Part shown: one piece after another, positions 8,194 to 17,191 of the stretch
Layout of the letters: the number at the start of each line of letters is the position of its first letter
Numbering within the stretch: the first letter of the stretch is position 1
NCBI RefSeq assembly: GCF_001643375.1
Contig: NZ_LSHB01000054.1
Coordinates: 37,958-101,957, forward strand
Direction of reading: 5' to 3'
Source of the DNA: Chryseobacterium sp. FP211-J200
GTDB lineage: Bacteria; Bacteroidota; Bacteroidia; Flavobacteriales; Weeksellaceae
Length of the DNA stretch: 64,000 nucleotides
Translations under genes and position numbers: made by a program
Notes under the pieces: model-generated
The model's database searches: none
Seen by the model: the letters and a program-made list of their open reading frames with translations, nothing else
What the model was told of the DNA's origin: nothing

Positions 8194-9039
8194 TCACTCC
8201 CCTTCAGTATTCATAAAGTGCTGATTGAGATGTTCACCGACCAGATTCAAGAATTTCGTCGGCCCCTGTTTTCGGTTCCGGATCTCAAAGATCGTTTTGT
8301 GGAAGTTGCCGAGGTCTGTGTCCAGAGATCTCTCCATAAACTTAATGACCTCACTGAGTTCAATGTTGCCGCCATTGAAACATCGCATCTGGTAAAGCGC
8401 ATAGACCAATTCGATCAGGCCAACCTTGGATGCAGACCATACCAGTGGTGACAAGCTTTTACCAACGGGATGATCGCCAATATTTTCGAGCTGTTTTTTT
8501 AAATATTGATCCAATTTCTGGCTGGCAAGGAATCTCGCGATCAGATGATCGTGAGAAGTGGTAAAACTTGTGTCAAAATTATAGAAGCCAAAGGATAATT
8601 TCATTTTCAGGTCGTAGGAATTTCTGACAAATATCTTCTGGTCAAGATAGGTGGCTTCCCTCCTGTAATAACTGTAAAATTCTGCCTGCTCCTCATAAAA
8701 GGTTTTAAGCTTCTCCTGTTCTGCCTCATAGTACTTTTTCAGAGCCTTGTTCCCCGCATTAGGTTTATGGGATTCGATATCCAGAATAGTGGAATAATAG
8801 ATGAATTTTGAAATAAATTGGGGCTTCAGTGTTTTAAAGAAATAGACTTCTTCAGCGATAGTCTCAAAATGGTGCGGGGAGATCATCTCCTTTAAATTTC
8901 TGACCGATTCATCGATGAGTATAAGAGATTTCTCAGCGATCTTAACCATGTCTTCGTCGTCGTCATACACTTCGTTGATCTTCAACTCCAGGTCGTCATT
9001 TAATTTTGTGATCTTTCTAAAAATAGTTTTTGTTACCAT
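8194..9039 (-). CDS. rteC: RteC-domain regulator of conjugative transposon excision
   Basis: The 281-residue, largely helical protein carries the RteC C-terminal signature, including WSASKVGLIELVYALYQ near residue 205 and a conserved FHKTIFEIRNRKQGPTKFL near residue 245. In CTnDOT, RteC activates the promoter of the xis-exc excision operon. Here that operon is about 21 kb away (30696-34699) instead of nearby, because cargo separates them. The start at 9039 is followed at once by the charged helical N-terminus, so it seems right. The neighbour upstream is a TPR-AraC protein in the same direction. Confidence 0.88.
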   Translation of the reverse strand: MVTKTIFRKITKLNDDLELKINEVYDDDEDMVKIAEKSLILIDESVRNLKEMISPHHFETIAEEVYFFKTLKPQFISKFIYYSTILDIESHKPNAGNKALKKYYEAEQEKLKTFYEEQAEFYSYYRREATYLDQKIFVRNSYDLKMKLSFGFYNFDTSFTTSHDHLIARFLASQKLDQYLKKQLENIGDHPVGKSLSPLVWSASKVGLIELVYALYQMRCFNGGNIELSEVIKFMERSLDTDLGNFHKTIFEIRNRKQGPTKFLNLVGEHLNQHFMNTEGE

Positions 9040-9084
9040 GTCCTTTTTTTAGAAATTTACAAAAAAACCTTTATTGATGCCTAG

Positions 9085-10788
9085 TTAGCTCAATCCCAAT
9101 TCTTTTTTTCTGTTCCTGATGTAATCTGTCGGTCTGATGCCGTTGATCTCATAAAACAGGCTGGAGAAATTTTGACGGGCTGCTATGCCGCATTCCTCTG
9201 CCAAAGCTTCGATGGTGTAATGGAGGTATTTATTGTTGGTATTGAGGAGATTGGTAATATAGTTGATCCGAAGTTCAGCGATGTATCTGTTGAAGTTCAT
9301 ACCCTTGTTCTCGTTGATATAGATGGAGAGATAATGGGAATTCGTACCGAGTTTTACCGCTGTACTATGTTGGGTCAACCCCTTTTTCCGGAATTGATGT
9401 TCATCTTCAAACTTTTTTAGTTTTTCTGTGATCTTCCGCGCCATCTCATCGGTCAGAAAAGTTTTTCTGATCGAATATTCAGGTGCCTCCTCAATGACGA
9501 GGTCGCCTTTGGCAATTGATTGTTCTGCCAGTTTTTTTTGAAGGAGTAAATATTGCTTTTTGATTTTTCGGTCTTTCCGGTAACGTACTACTAAAATAAT
9601 CAGGACCAGTAAGACAAGCCCTGCAAGGAATTGAGCGTAAACAGTCTTTTTTTTGCTGACCTGCTCCAGCCTTTCCTTCTCCTCTACCAGCGAGCGGCGA
9701 TCAAAATCCCTGTGAAGTTTTGAAGAGAGATATGCATAATTGGTGGTCAGCAGGCTGTCAGCTTTCAGCAATTGGTTGGTATAATACAGCTGCCTCTTAA
9801 CATCTTTATCTTTATAATGTTCGATCAGAAAGTTGTAGCTTTTATAGACCTCGGGCAATACAAAGGCGTGAACTTCAAAAATAGAATCGATCTTCGTATA
9901 ATATAAAATAGCTTTATCGGCATCGTTCTGTGCCTCGTTGATCTTGCCCAGATAGTAATACACCACAGACGCCCAGGCAAAATCATTTCTTTGGACAATG
10001 ACTGGTAATGAACTTTCAAGGTCGGCCTCTGCACCTGAGTAGTCCTTTTTTATAAATTTTGAAATGCCTCGGCACTTCAGAAAATAGCTGTGCTCCAAAG
10101 CAAAATCGTCATCCTTTAAAGTAAGGTCATATCCCAACTGGCTCAGACTGTCGCTCTTCTTGTAGTTTTTAAGATACCGGCAGGTAACCGTTAGCTGGTG
10201 AAGGCTGTTCAGATAGGCCTTTTTGCGGTTAAACTTTTCGTTGAAATGAAGTTTTGCCTCTGTTTTTTTTCCATAATAGGCAACGCACTCATCAAAATGC
10301 TCCTGGGCCTCCTCATAATAACCCAAATGTAATTTCACAACCCCTAAATGATAGATCACCTTATGATGAAGATATTGGTCATCTGACCTTTTGGAAAATT
10401 CATAGGCCTTTAAATATTGATCCAGTGCAAGTTTGTAGTTCTTGTGATAGAAATAGTAAATGATACCCTTGCTGAGGTAATCATTACTGATGTCGTCCTT
10501 AGTGCCATATTTGATGCTGGCCGCAATTGCACTGTCCGCATAGTTGATCTTGTGCGGGAGATCGAACTGCCGTCCGTCCCGGTAACCCTGGATCAGCTTT
10601 GAGAAATTGGATTCATCCTTTGCCTTTCGGATAAAGATCCTGACATCAGGCATCGCACTGATGTCATCAATGGTTTTCATCTCATACTTTTTTCTTATTT
10701 CCTCAAAGGTCTTTTCTTTCTTGGGCTGTGAAAATGTAAGCTGTGATAAAAAGGAAAAGAGCATGAGAAAGCCGTAACACTTTTTCAT
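9085..10788 (-). CDS. TPR-containing membrane-bound AraC-type regulator
   Basis: The 567-residue protein has a signal peptide (about 1-20), then TPR-like helical repeats over about 60-350. One transmembrane helix follows at about 384-402, then a coiled linker and a C-terminal AraC HTH domain (about 460-565, including AEECGIAARQNFSSLFYEIN). This periplasmic-TPR/cytoplasmic-HTH design is frequent in Flavobacteria and suggests direct sensing across the inner membrane. It is divergent from the small exported peptide/MauE genes and next to the SusC/D operon, so it probably controls this peptide-use block. The ligand is unknown. Confidence 0.85.
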   Translation of the reverse strand: MKKCYGFLMLFSFLSQLTFSQPKKEKTFEEIRKKYEMKTIDDISAMPDVRIFIRKAKDESNFSKLIQGYRDGRQFDLPHKINYADSAIAASIKYGTKDDISNDYLSKGIIYYFYHKNYKLALDQYLKAYEFSKRSDDQYLHHKVIYHLGVVKLHLGYYEEAQEHFDECVAYYGKKTEAKLHFNEKFNRKKAYLNSLHQLTVTCRYLKNYKKSDSLSQLGYDLTLKDDDFALEHSYFLKCRGISKFIKKDYSGAEADLESSLPVIVQRNDFAWASVVYYYLGKINEAQNDADKAILYYTKIDSIFEVHAFVLPEVYKSYNFLIEHYKDKDVKRQLYYTNQLLKADSLLTTNYAYLSSKLHRDFDRRSLVEEKERLEQVSKKKTVYAQFLAGLVLLVLIILVVRYRKDRKIKKQYLLLQKKLAEQSIAKGDLVIEEAPEYSIRKTFLTDEMARKITEKLKKFEDEHQFRKKGLTQHSTAVKLGTNSHYLSIYINENKGMNFNRYIAELRINYITNLLNTNNKYLHYTIEALAEECGIAARQNFSSLFYEINGIRPTDYIRNRKKELGLS

Positions 10789-11064
10789 ATGCTTATTATT
10801 AGAACCTCACCATCTCAAAATTAAACATTTTCCCATTAAATAAAGGATTTCTATGCGGCTTGATGGTCTGTCAGACGGAAATTGTTCATAACTCTCTTGA
10901 CTAAAGGCTTAATGCCTGAAAATGAGTGGTACAATTTTAAAATTGATACGTCGTCATTTTAAAATAGCGCCACAGCAGGCTTTTTTTCAATTACCGACGA
11001 CTCTACCTTTGGTCTCAGAATTCTAGTATAATCCGGCCGGAATAACCATTTAAAACTATTTAAA

Positions 11065-11286
11065 ATGAAAAAGTTATTCCCATTTTTAAGTCTTATCGCA
11101 TGCACATTTGGTGTGCTGAATTGTGCAGAACGTGATGACGCTGCGTTATCGAAAACCGAAACTGATGATTTTATGCCCGCCGTATTTCTGCGTGGGGACA
11201 CGGTCAGAAAAGACAATCCACCCGTAGATCCTGATCCACCTGTGAGAGATGGTGACAACTGGCGGACTGTTCCAATAAATAATTAA
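11065..11286 (+). CDS. Small predicted lipoprotein
   Basis: The 73-residue product begins with MKK and a hydrophobic core ending in FGVLNC. This is a lipobox-like motif with Cys20, so the mature peptide would be about 53 residues and membrane-anchored. The mature part is acidic and then proline-rich (NPPVDPDPPVRDGDNWR). I do not recognise a characterised family. It is the first of four co-directional genes encoding small secreted peptides and a MauE-type protein, and lies 12 nt before the next small frame. It could be a surface peptide or a precursor; no function is assigned. Confidence 0.65.
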   Translation: MKKLFPFLSLIACTFGVLNCAERDDAALSKTETDDFMPAVFLRGDTVRKDNPPVDPDPPVRDGDNWRTVPINN

Positions 11287-11298
11287 ATTTTATATCCT

Positions 11299-11466
11299 AT
11301 GATTCCCCATACCTCCATATCAGTTGTCACAGGCTTACCATGTCCGGAAAGCGGCATTTGGGAAAGTATGGGGAATTTTAAGACCACCTGTCCCATCATG
11401 AAAGGCAGCAAGATGCCGGACTATTGCGGATTGAAAGTAAAATGGAGACTGTTGCGGTCAAGTTAA
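11299..11466 (+). CDS. Short cysteine-containing protein of 55 residues
   Basis: ATG at 11299 opens a frame that ends at TAA 11464-11466. The product has three cysteines: one in TGLPCPESGIWESMG, one in FKTTCPIMKG and one in DYCGLKVKW. The C-P-x-S-G-x-W start and the K-G-x-x-M-P spacing resemble a group of very small Bacteroidetes proteins of unknown function. No signal peptide is apparent. It is tightly placed between the small lipoprotein (12-nt gap) and the MauE gene (18-nt gap), which supports it as real. It is easily missed because of its size. Confidence 0.6.
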   Translation: MIPHTSISVVTGLPCPESGIWESMGNFKTTCPIMKGSKMPDYCGLKVKWRLLRSS

Positions 11467-11484
11467 ATTCTAAAAATATTGGTG

Positions 11485-13017
11485 ATGAAAAATTATTTGA
11501 ATACCTTCATTTTAATAGTCAGTTATTTTTTTATTCTGCTGTTCGTCTATGCGGGTATCAGTAAAATTCTTGACTTTGAAAACTTTCAGGTGCAGATCGC
11601 TCAGTCTCCCCTTCTTAGTGCATATGCAGGGAGTATTTCATATATCGTCATCATAATAGAGCTTATTGCCGTATTACTACTGGGCTTTACAATAACACGA
11701 AAATGGGGACTTCAATTATCGTTTTGCATAATGGCAAGTTTCACTGCCTATATATTTTTAATCCTGAATTACAGTGAACATGTACCCTGCTCTTGTGGTG
11801 GAATTTTAGAGAAGATGGGATGGAAGGAGCATTTGATATTTAATATTGTCTGTGTCGCTATTTTGGGCTATGGTAATCTAATAGACGATTCAGATGGAAA
11901 GGTTGCTATTAAAAAAAACAGACCATTACATGTTAAAATTCTCCATCTTTCTACTCTTTGCATAATTAGTTTCGGAGTTGTATTGCTATTGTTCTTTTCC
12001 TCTGATCATATCATTAAAAAAGAAAATAATTTTACAAGGCGCTATCTTAAATATCCCGTAAATCTTATACAGACCAAAGAACTTGACAATCCCTATTTAT
12101 ATTTTGCAGGAGGTGATAAGGGCTTTCTACATCTTGCCAATAAAAAAAAACCACTTGATCTTCAACTTATCAGTAAAGATCTCAAAAAATCAGAACTGCG
12201 CAAGATATCAATCGATAATAAAAACTACCCTTTCAAAAATATCAATGTCAAAACTTATCGCAATCAATATTATCTGTTTGATGGGACTGTACCAATTATA
12301 TTCAGGGGTGATATTAAGACATTAAAATCTAAAACAATAGATATTGGAAAATTTTATTTTTCTCAGCTAGCCGTTATAGATTCAGCCAATTTTATTTTAA
12401 GAATTCAAAGTACTGAGACCAAGGAATTGGAATTAGCACGTTACAACACTGCCCTACCAACAAAATTCTATGTTAATAAAGATATTTTGGATAGGCAAAC
12501 AGATGGGATTTTTGATGCTGATGGTCTGCTTACAAGTGATACAGACCATTCTGAATTCATTTACATCTACAATTACAGAAATCAATTTGCAACAACAGAT
12601 CAATATCTTCATAAAGTACAGAAATTCAATACCATCGACACTATTTCGAAAGCTCAGATAAAAACCAAGAAACTTAAAGATGGAAAGAACAAAATGACAA
12701 CCCCTGTATTAAAGGTTAACAACAAAAGTGTGGCTTACAAAAATGTATTGTTCAACCATTCGTTGGTAAAAGGCAGGCACGAGCCTATGCGTTTATGGAA
12801 AGAGTCTGATGTGATTGACCTGTATTCAATCGATAAAGGAGAATATATCGGCAGCTTCTATCTCTATGAAGAGGACAGGCAAAAAATATCAGATTTTTAT
12901 GTCACCGATGACCACCTATATGTCATAAGAAAAAATTTACTTTCTCAATACCGTTTCAGCAACAGTATTAAAAAGAACTTCAAAACAGGGAAAGCCGAAA
13001 ACCTGAACAAAGAGTAG
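11485..13017 (+). CDS. MauE/DoxX-type membrane protein with large extracytoplasmic domain
   Basis: The N-terminal 150 residues form four membrane helices of the MauE (methylamine utilisation, redox-associated) type, including YSEHVPCSCGGILEKMGW with a Cys-Ser-Cys pair. A fifth helix lies at about 150-172. It is followed by about 335 residues likely outside the membrane, with repeated strand patterns that could be a propeller. The frame also opens at TTG 11479, but ATG 11485 is the better start. MauE-like proteins are linked to disulfide or redox handling of exported proteins. Here it sits among genes for small exported cysteine-containing peptides, which suggests it helps their maturation. 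That is inference. Confidence 0.75.
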   Translation: MKNYLNTFILIVSYFFILLFVYAGISKILDFENFQVQIAQSPLLSAYAGSISYIVIIIELIAVLLLGFTITRKWGLQLSFCIMASFTAYIFLILNYSEHVPCSCGGILEKMGWKEHLIFNIVCVAILGYGNLIDDSDGKVAIKKNRPLHVKILHLSTLCIISFGVVLLLFFSSDHIIKKENNFTRRYLKYPVNLIQTKELDNPYLYFAGGDKGFLHLANKKKPLDLQLISKDLKKSELRKISIDNKNYPFKNINVKTYRNQYYLFDGTVPIIFRGDIKTLKSKTIDIGKFYFSQLAVIDSANFILRIQSTETKELELARYNTALPTKFYVNKDILDRQTDGIFDADGLLTSDTDHSEFIYIYNYRNQFATTDQYLHKVQKFNTIDTISKAQIKTKKLKDGKNKMTTPVLKVNNKSVAYKNVLFNHSLVKGRHEPMRLWKESDVIDLYSIDKGEYIGSFYLYEEDRQKISDFYVTDDHLYVIRKNLLSQYRFSNSIKKNFKTGKAENLNKE

Positions 13018-13041
13018 GCAAACATCTAAATTATAATTATT

Positions 13042-13305
13042 ATGAAAAAAGTAATGATTTCAGCTGTCGTAATACTTTTCGGCACTGGCGCTGCTTTCGC
13101 AACGAACTACAAAAGTACCAAAGCAATTTTCACGGGTTATCGTCTGGTCAATTCAGGAGGAGAACTGCAATGTGAGCCTGACAAAAATTGTACAGATGTG
13201 GACACAGGAGCCATTTGCACTTGGTCTTCTGATAATGCAACACCACTTCACAGGCTGGAAAGTCCTTCGATGTGTGTACAGACTTTGTATGAAATTAATC
13301 CGTAA
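13042..13305 (+). CDS. DUF6520-like small secreted protein
   Basis: The 87-residue protein has a clear signal peptide (MKKVMISAVVILFGTGAAFA) and a mature part of about 67 residues with four cysteines (CEPDKNC, ICTW, MCVQT). Small exported proteins of this type in Flavobacteria are classed as DUF6520; the function is unknown. It follows the MauE gene by 24 nt and ends at a bidirectional terminator shared with the convergent S9 peptidase gene. Together with the upstream lipoprotein and 55-residue frame it makes three tiny gene products around one redox-type membrane protein. Confidence 0.75.
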   Translation: MKKVMISAVVILFGTGAAFATNYKSTKAIFTGYRLVNSGGELQCEPDKNCTDVDTGAICTWSSDNATPLHRLESPSMCVQTLYEINP

Positions 13306-13316
13306 TCTTATTAAAG

Positions 13317-13342
13317 AAGGATGCTCATTGAGCATCCTTTTT
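13317..13342. terminator. Bidirectional terminator between DUF6520 gene and S9 peptidase
   Basis: AAGGATGCTC (13317-13326) pairs perfectly with GAGCATCCTT (13330-13339) around a 3-nt loop, followed by T's on the plus strand. It overlaps the stop codon of the convergent peptidase gene, whose transcript it would also end. Confidence 0.85.
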
Positions 13343-15826
13343 CATTATTTCATTTATCCAATCGACAGATCTTTGTCCTTTCAAAAAATAATCCCACCAT
13401 TCAAGACATCGTGTGGTCAGGTCTAAACTTTCTGGAGTCAGCATTCCTAATGAGTGTCCTTTGTCACGGTAAAACAATGCTATAGCAGGCTTTTTATTTC
13501 GAAGCAGGCCTATGTAGAAAGCCATTGTTTCATCTGGACTTACATTCTCGTCCTTCATTCCTGTCCATAATAAGATCGGTGACCTTACATCTTGAATATG
13601 GTCTATCGGATTATTTTCCCTGTAATGGTCTCCATTTTCAGCATAAGACCTTTTCATTTGATATTGCGCCAATTCCATTCTTGAATAGTCAGGCATCTGA
13701 AGCGGATAGTTATAAGTGAAGTATTTTGTGATCAGGCTACTGATTCCTGAACCCGATACGTAAGCTGCAAAACGATCAGATCTTGTAGCTATAAAATTTG
13801 TTTCATATCCACCAAAGGAATGACCTGTAAGTCCTATTTTCGATTGGTCGATATAACTGTATTTCAATATGGCATCCAGTCCTGAATTAACGCAATCCAA
13901 AGCAGAGATTCCCGGCCCTCTTTCATCCACTATCGTATCAGGAAGGAAAACAAAGTACCCCCGCTCCAACAACATCCGGATATTAAAACCCTCTTCATCG
14001 ACCTGGGGCAAAAGATAGTGATGGGCTAGACCATTCTGTTCCTGATAGACCTTGACAATGACAGGAAAGGACTTGCTTTCAGTAAAGTTCTTCGGATAAT
14101 ATAAGTGTCCTTCCAATTCAACACCCAAAGAATTTCGGTACTTCAGGATCTCTCTCTTGATGCCATCCAGACCTGTTGAATCCTTTGCAGGGACTGAACT
14201 CAGAAGCTTTTCTACCGATGCATTCGCTGTATATTTATAGATTTGGGGATAGCTGTTATAGGTCTCTTCAATGCTATAAAAAGAATTATTCTTAGAAGCT
14301 GCAAAATCCTTTAGCCTTCTGTCCTTCCACGGAATTATCATTTTTGTTTTTCCTTTATTAAAAGAATAATAGGCACTTTTCTTACTGGTCTTATCTTGAA
14401 CATCCAATAAAAGCAGATTAGAATCTAAGTGTTGCATTGATATTTGAAGACGTGAAAACTGATCCAGTTCAGTAGTCTTCACATTGCTGATTCGCACATT
14501 TTTTCCGGAAAAACTTTGTGTTGGCATCAACCGATGGCGTAAAATATCGTATACCCAAAGGTCATTAAGACCTCCAAAATAAATTCTCCTGCCATCTGCT
14601 GAAAAAATTGGTTTTGTGGTTCCTTTTGTATGGATGGGAAATATCTCCCTTTTCAAAACATCATAATAATACCATATCCGATCAGATGTATTGTACAATA
14701 AAAATTGTTTCTTGTCTTTTGCAAAAATGACTGCACTGACCTTTGTTAGGACAGGCGTTAACTCCGTCTTATCACTATCAAAGAGCTTTATGTCAAAAGT
14801 GGCAGTTGGATCAACATAATTATCAGACTCCTCTGTGTCATATGCAAGAAAGTAACGACTGATGCCCGTTGGTATATAGTGCGTCGATAGCGATGGTAAT
14901 TTTTCAGTTTCCAAACTATTCAGATCAACAAGCCATGCACTTTGCGAGACTACTCCTGAAATTTTCTGGCGCAATTTCAGATCATTCGTGTACCAGACAT
15001 CTACCATAGCAGAGGCATCAGCACGCTGTTTTTTGATAAAACTCACAAAAAGTGATCTTTCCTTACCGCTAAGTAACTCCGTAGCCCTGATATAGTCGGA
15101 CACGACGGGAGTTATAGAATGCCGTAATAAATGGTCATCCTTGGTTCTTATAATGATGAGATTCAGCGCTCCCTCTTTATTTTTTTCTGTAAGGAAAAGA
15201 TGATCACCGGACTCTGAAAAACTCGTGTTAACTATTTCGAGAGCTGTACTGTAGATCGGCTCTTCTTTTTTATTGTATCCATTGAAGACCTCGATCATAT
15301 TATTATTCTTCTTTTGATAATAAAGCTGGGATCTGTTATCCGATACTACGCTTTCAACCTCCCGAAATACCCTGTTCGATCTCCCCGAACTACCATAGAT
15401 GCCTAGTGCGCCATCTGTGTGCAGAATAAAAAATTGATCTCTTGAGGGCACAACATCCGCCTTGCGTATTCCAACGAATCGATCGGTCGTGCCTTTTAAA
15501 AGATCCTTTAATACAAGAGTATCCGCACCTAATGCCAATAAACAATGCTGTCCCAGAAAACTTTGTCTGATATTCTTTCTGACCAGATGATCAACAGGCA
15601 CTCCCGGTCTCTCCGTATCAAAGACCATGATGCTATCGGTATTTTTATAATACAATTTTCTTGCGAGTAGCCAACGCCCATTATCAGATACATTGATGCG
15701 GGACCAGGTGGAATAGCCCGAGATCCAATTTTCCAAAGTATCTTTCTTGGTCGCCTGCGCCGAGATCAACGCATGTGATGTCAGAGCATAAAGCAACAAT
15801 CCCCAATTTTTTATTTTAATAGCCAT
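13325..15826 (-). CDS. S9-family (prolyl oligopeptidase-type) exported peptidase
   Basis: At 833 residues the protein begins with a signal peptide (about 1-24), has an N-terminal propeller region, and ends with an alpha/beta hydrolase domain. The triad is readable: Ser670 in GHSFGGYETN, Asp759 in KDENVSPDE and His791 in DKGHSLGML. S9 enzymes cleave short peptides. The first 11 nt overlap the end of the SusD gene, so it is the third gene of a SusC-SusD-peptidase operon. That implies peptides taken up by the TonB-dependent SusC channel are digested in the periplasm. Confidence 0.9.
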   Translation of the reverse strand: MAIKIKNWGLLLYALTSHALISAQATKKDTLENWISGYSTWSRINVSDNGRWLLARKLYYKNTDSIMVFDTERPGVPVDHLVRKNIRQSFLGQHCLLALGADTLVLKDLLKGTTDRFVGIRKADVVPSRDQFFILHTDGALGIYGSSGRSNRVFREVESVVSDNRSQLYYQKKNNNMIEVFNGYNKKEEPIYSTALEIVNTSFSESGDHLFLTEKNKEGALNLIIIRTKDDHLLRHSITPVVSDYIRATELLSGKERSLFVSFIKKQRADASAMVDVWYTNDLKLRQKISGVVSQSAWLVDLNSLETEKLPSLSTHYIPTGISRYFLAYDTEESDNYVDPTATFDIKLFDSDKTELTPVLTKVSAVIFAKDKKQFLLYNTSDRIWYYYDVLKREIFPIHTKGTTKPIFSADGRRIYFGGLNDLWVYDILRHRLMPTQSFSGKNVRISNVKTTELDQFSRLQISMQHLDSNLLLLDVQDKTSKKSAYYSFNKGKTKMIIPWKDRRLKDFAASKNNSFYSIEETYNSYPQIYKYTANASVEKLLSSVPAKDSTGLDGIKREILKYRNSLGVELEGHLYYPKNFTESKSFPVIVKVYQEQNGLAHHYLLPQVDEEGFNIRMLLERGYFVFLPDTIVDERGPGISALDCVNSGLDAILKYSYIDQSKIGLTGHSFGGYETNFIATRSDRFAAYVSGSGISSLITKYFTYNYPLQMPDYSRMELAQYQMKRSYAENGDHYRENNPIDHIQDVRSPILLWTGMKDENVSPDETMAFYIGLLRNKKPAIALFYRDKGHSLGMLTPESLDLTTRCLEWWDYFLKGQRSVDWINEIMKKDAQ

Positions 15827-17180
15827 TATTTTGAGGATTGAGGTTGGGGTTCATCAGAATTTCTCTTTCCGGCAATGGCCACAGTGCCTGATAAGTTGCC
15901 CAATTCGGTTTTGTCGTTTTCAGATCCTCAAGCCTCCCGAATCTTTTAAGGTCAAAAAAACGATGTCCGGTTTCTGTAAAAAACTCTCTTCTCCATTCCA
16001 GAAGGATCTCATTTAGAAGTATAGATCTATCTATAGGCTGTGTTAAAACTGAAATCTTCGCTCGTGTCCTTGTTGCATTCACATAAGGCAGGGACTCTAC
16101 TATTTTATTCTGTTGCGCCAACGCTTCTGCCAATAAAAGGTAAACCTCCTCCAACCTAAAGATAATGGAAAACTCCGTGGTGTTGGCACTTCTCAATTTG
16201 TACTTATCGGTCCTATACCAAGTATTGGCACCCACTTTAACCTCTGCGATCCAATTTTGTTTTCGGATATCCACTGATGAAAAAGAATTGATCAGGTCTG
16301 AAGACAATGCAAAACTGGTAGGGGCCGCATTGGCAAAATAATAAAGTATCGCTTCCTTGGTGCCATCAGCGGAAATAAGGGGCTTGAGTTGCCATAGTAC
16401 ATGGGTACTTGATTTTGTAAATACCTTGGTGATATCATTTTGAAAAACATAGAGATTGCTCTGTACGATCGTTTTAAGTAAAGCTTCTGCGTCTGACCAT
16501 TTATTTTGGGCCATATAGACTTTGGCTAGCATCAATTCCGCCACTTTCCTGTTGGCAAATATCCTATCGGTATGGCGGTAGTCATTTCTGATGATCTGAA
16601 TAGATTCCAAAAGATCCGAACGCAATAGTTCCAGCACATCAGCGGAGCTCTTTTTACTGAGATTCTGGTTTATTCTATAATCAATGACAGAAGGCATTGG
16701 TATATCACCGAAGCTCTGTTGCAGATAAAAGAACAAAATGGAGCGGATAAGTAAAACCTCTCCACGGATCTGATCTTTATCTGCACTCGATAACGCTGTC
16801 GATCTTGCTAATCCATCAAGAATGGAGTTGGCAACATAGACCTGTTGGTAGGCACCACTCCAGTAGGAGGCGATTACCGTATTGTTTGCCCTTTGTGTAT
16901 TATTGAACAATTCAACGGTTCCAAGACTGGCGGTCATAGAATAATAATTCAGGTCGTCTGTGTAAACACCCAGCAATTTGCCGGCATTATCCCCCGAGAG
17001 CGGAGAATTATCGTACAGACCGGAATAAAGACCGGCTAGAGCTGCATAAGCAGTTTGTTTGTCAGAAAATACCTGTTCTGAAGATATCTGATTTTGTGGA
17101 AGATCCACTTCCAGCATTTCTTCACAAGAACTGATAAGAAACAAGGTCCCTAAAGATAGGTAGGTAATATATTTTTTCAT
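15816..17180 (-). CDS. SusD/RagB-family nutrient-binding lipoprotein
   Basis: The 454-residue protein has a lipobox (LISSC, Cys19), then the SusD pattern with an N-terminal helical TPR-like part and a C-terminal region containing WRREFFTETGHRFFDLKRF, a typical RagB/SusD motif. SusD proteins cap the SusC channel on the cell surface and bind the substrate. It lies 11 nt after susC and overlaps the S9 peptidase. As the partner enzyme is a peptidase, the cargo is likely peptide rather than glycan. Confidence 0.92.
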   Translation of the reverse strand: MKKYITYLSLGTLFLISSCEEMLEVDLPQNQISSEQVFSDKQTAYAALAGLYSGLYDNSPLSGDNAGKLLGVYTDDLNYYSMTASLGTVELFNNTQRANNTVIASYWSGAYQQVYVANSILDGLARSTALSSADKDQIRGEVLLIRSILFFYLQQSFGDIPMPSVIDYRINQNLSKKSSADVLELLRSDLLESIQIIRNDYRHTDRIFANRKVAELMLAKVYMAQNKWSDAEALLKTIVQSNLYVFQNDITKVFTKSSTHVLWQLKPLISADGTKEAILYYFANAAPTSFALSSDLINSFSSVDIRKQNWIAEVKVGANTWYRTDKYKLRSANTTEFSIIFRLEEVYLLLAEALAQQNKIVESLPYVNATRTRAKISVLTQPIDRSILLNEILLEWRREFFTETGHRFFDLKRFGRLEDLKTTKPNWATYQALWPLPEREILMNPNLNPQNNGY

Positions 17181-17191
17181 TGTATTTGATT

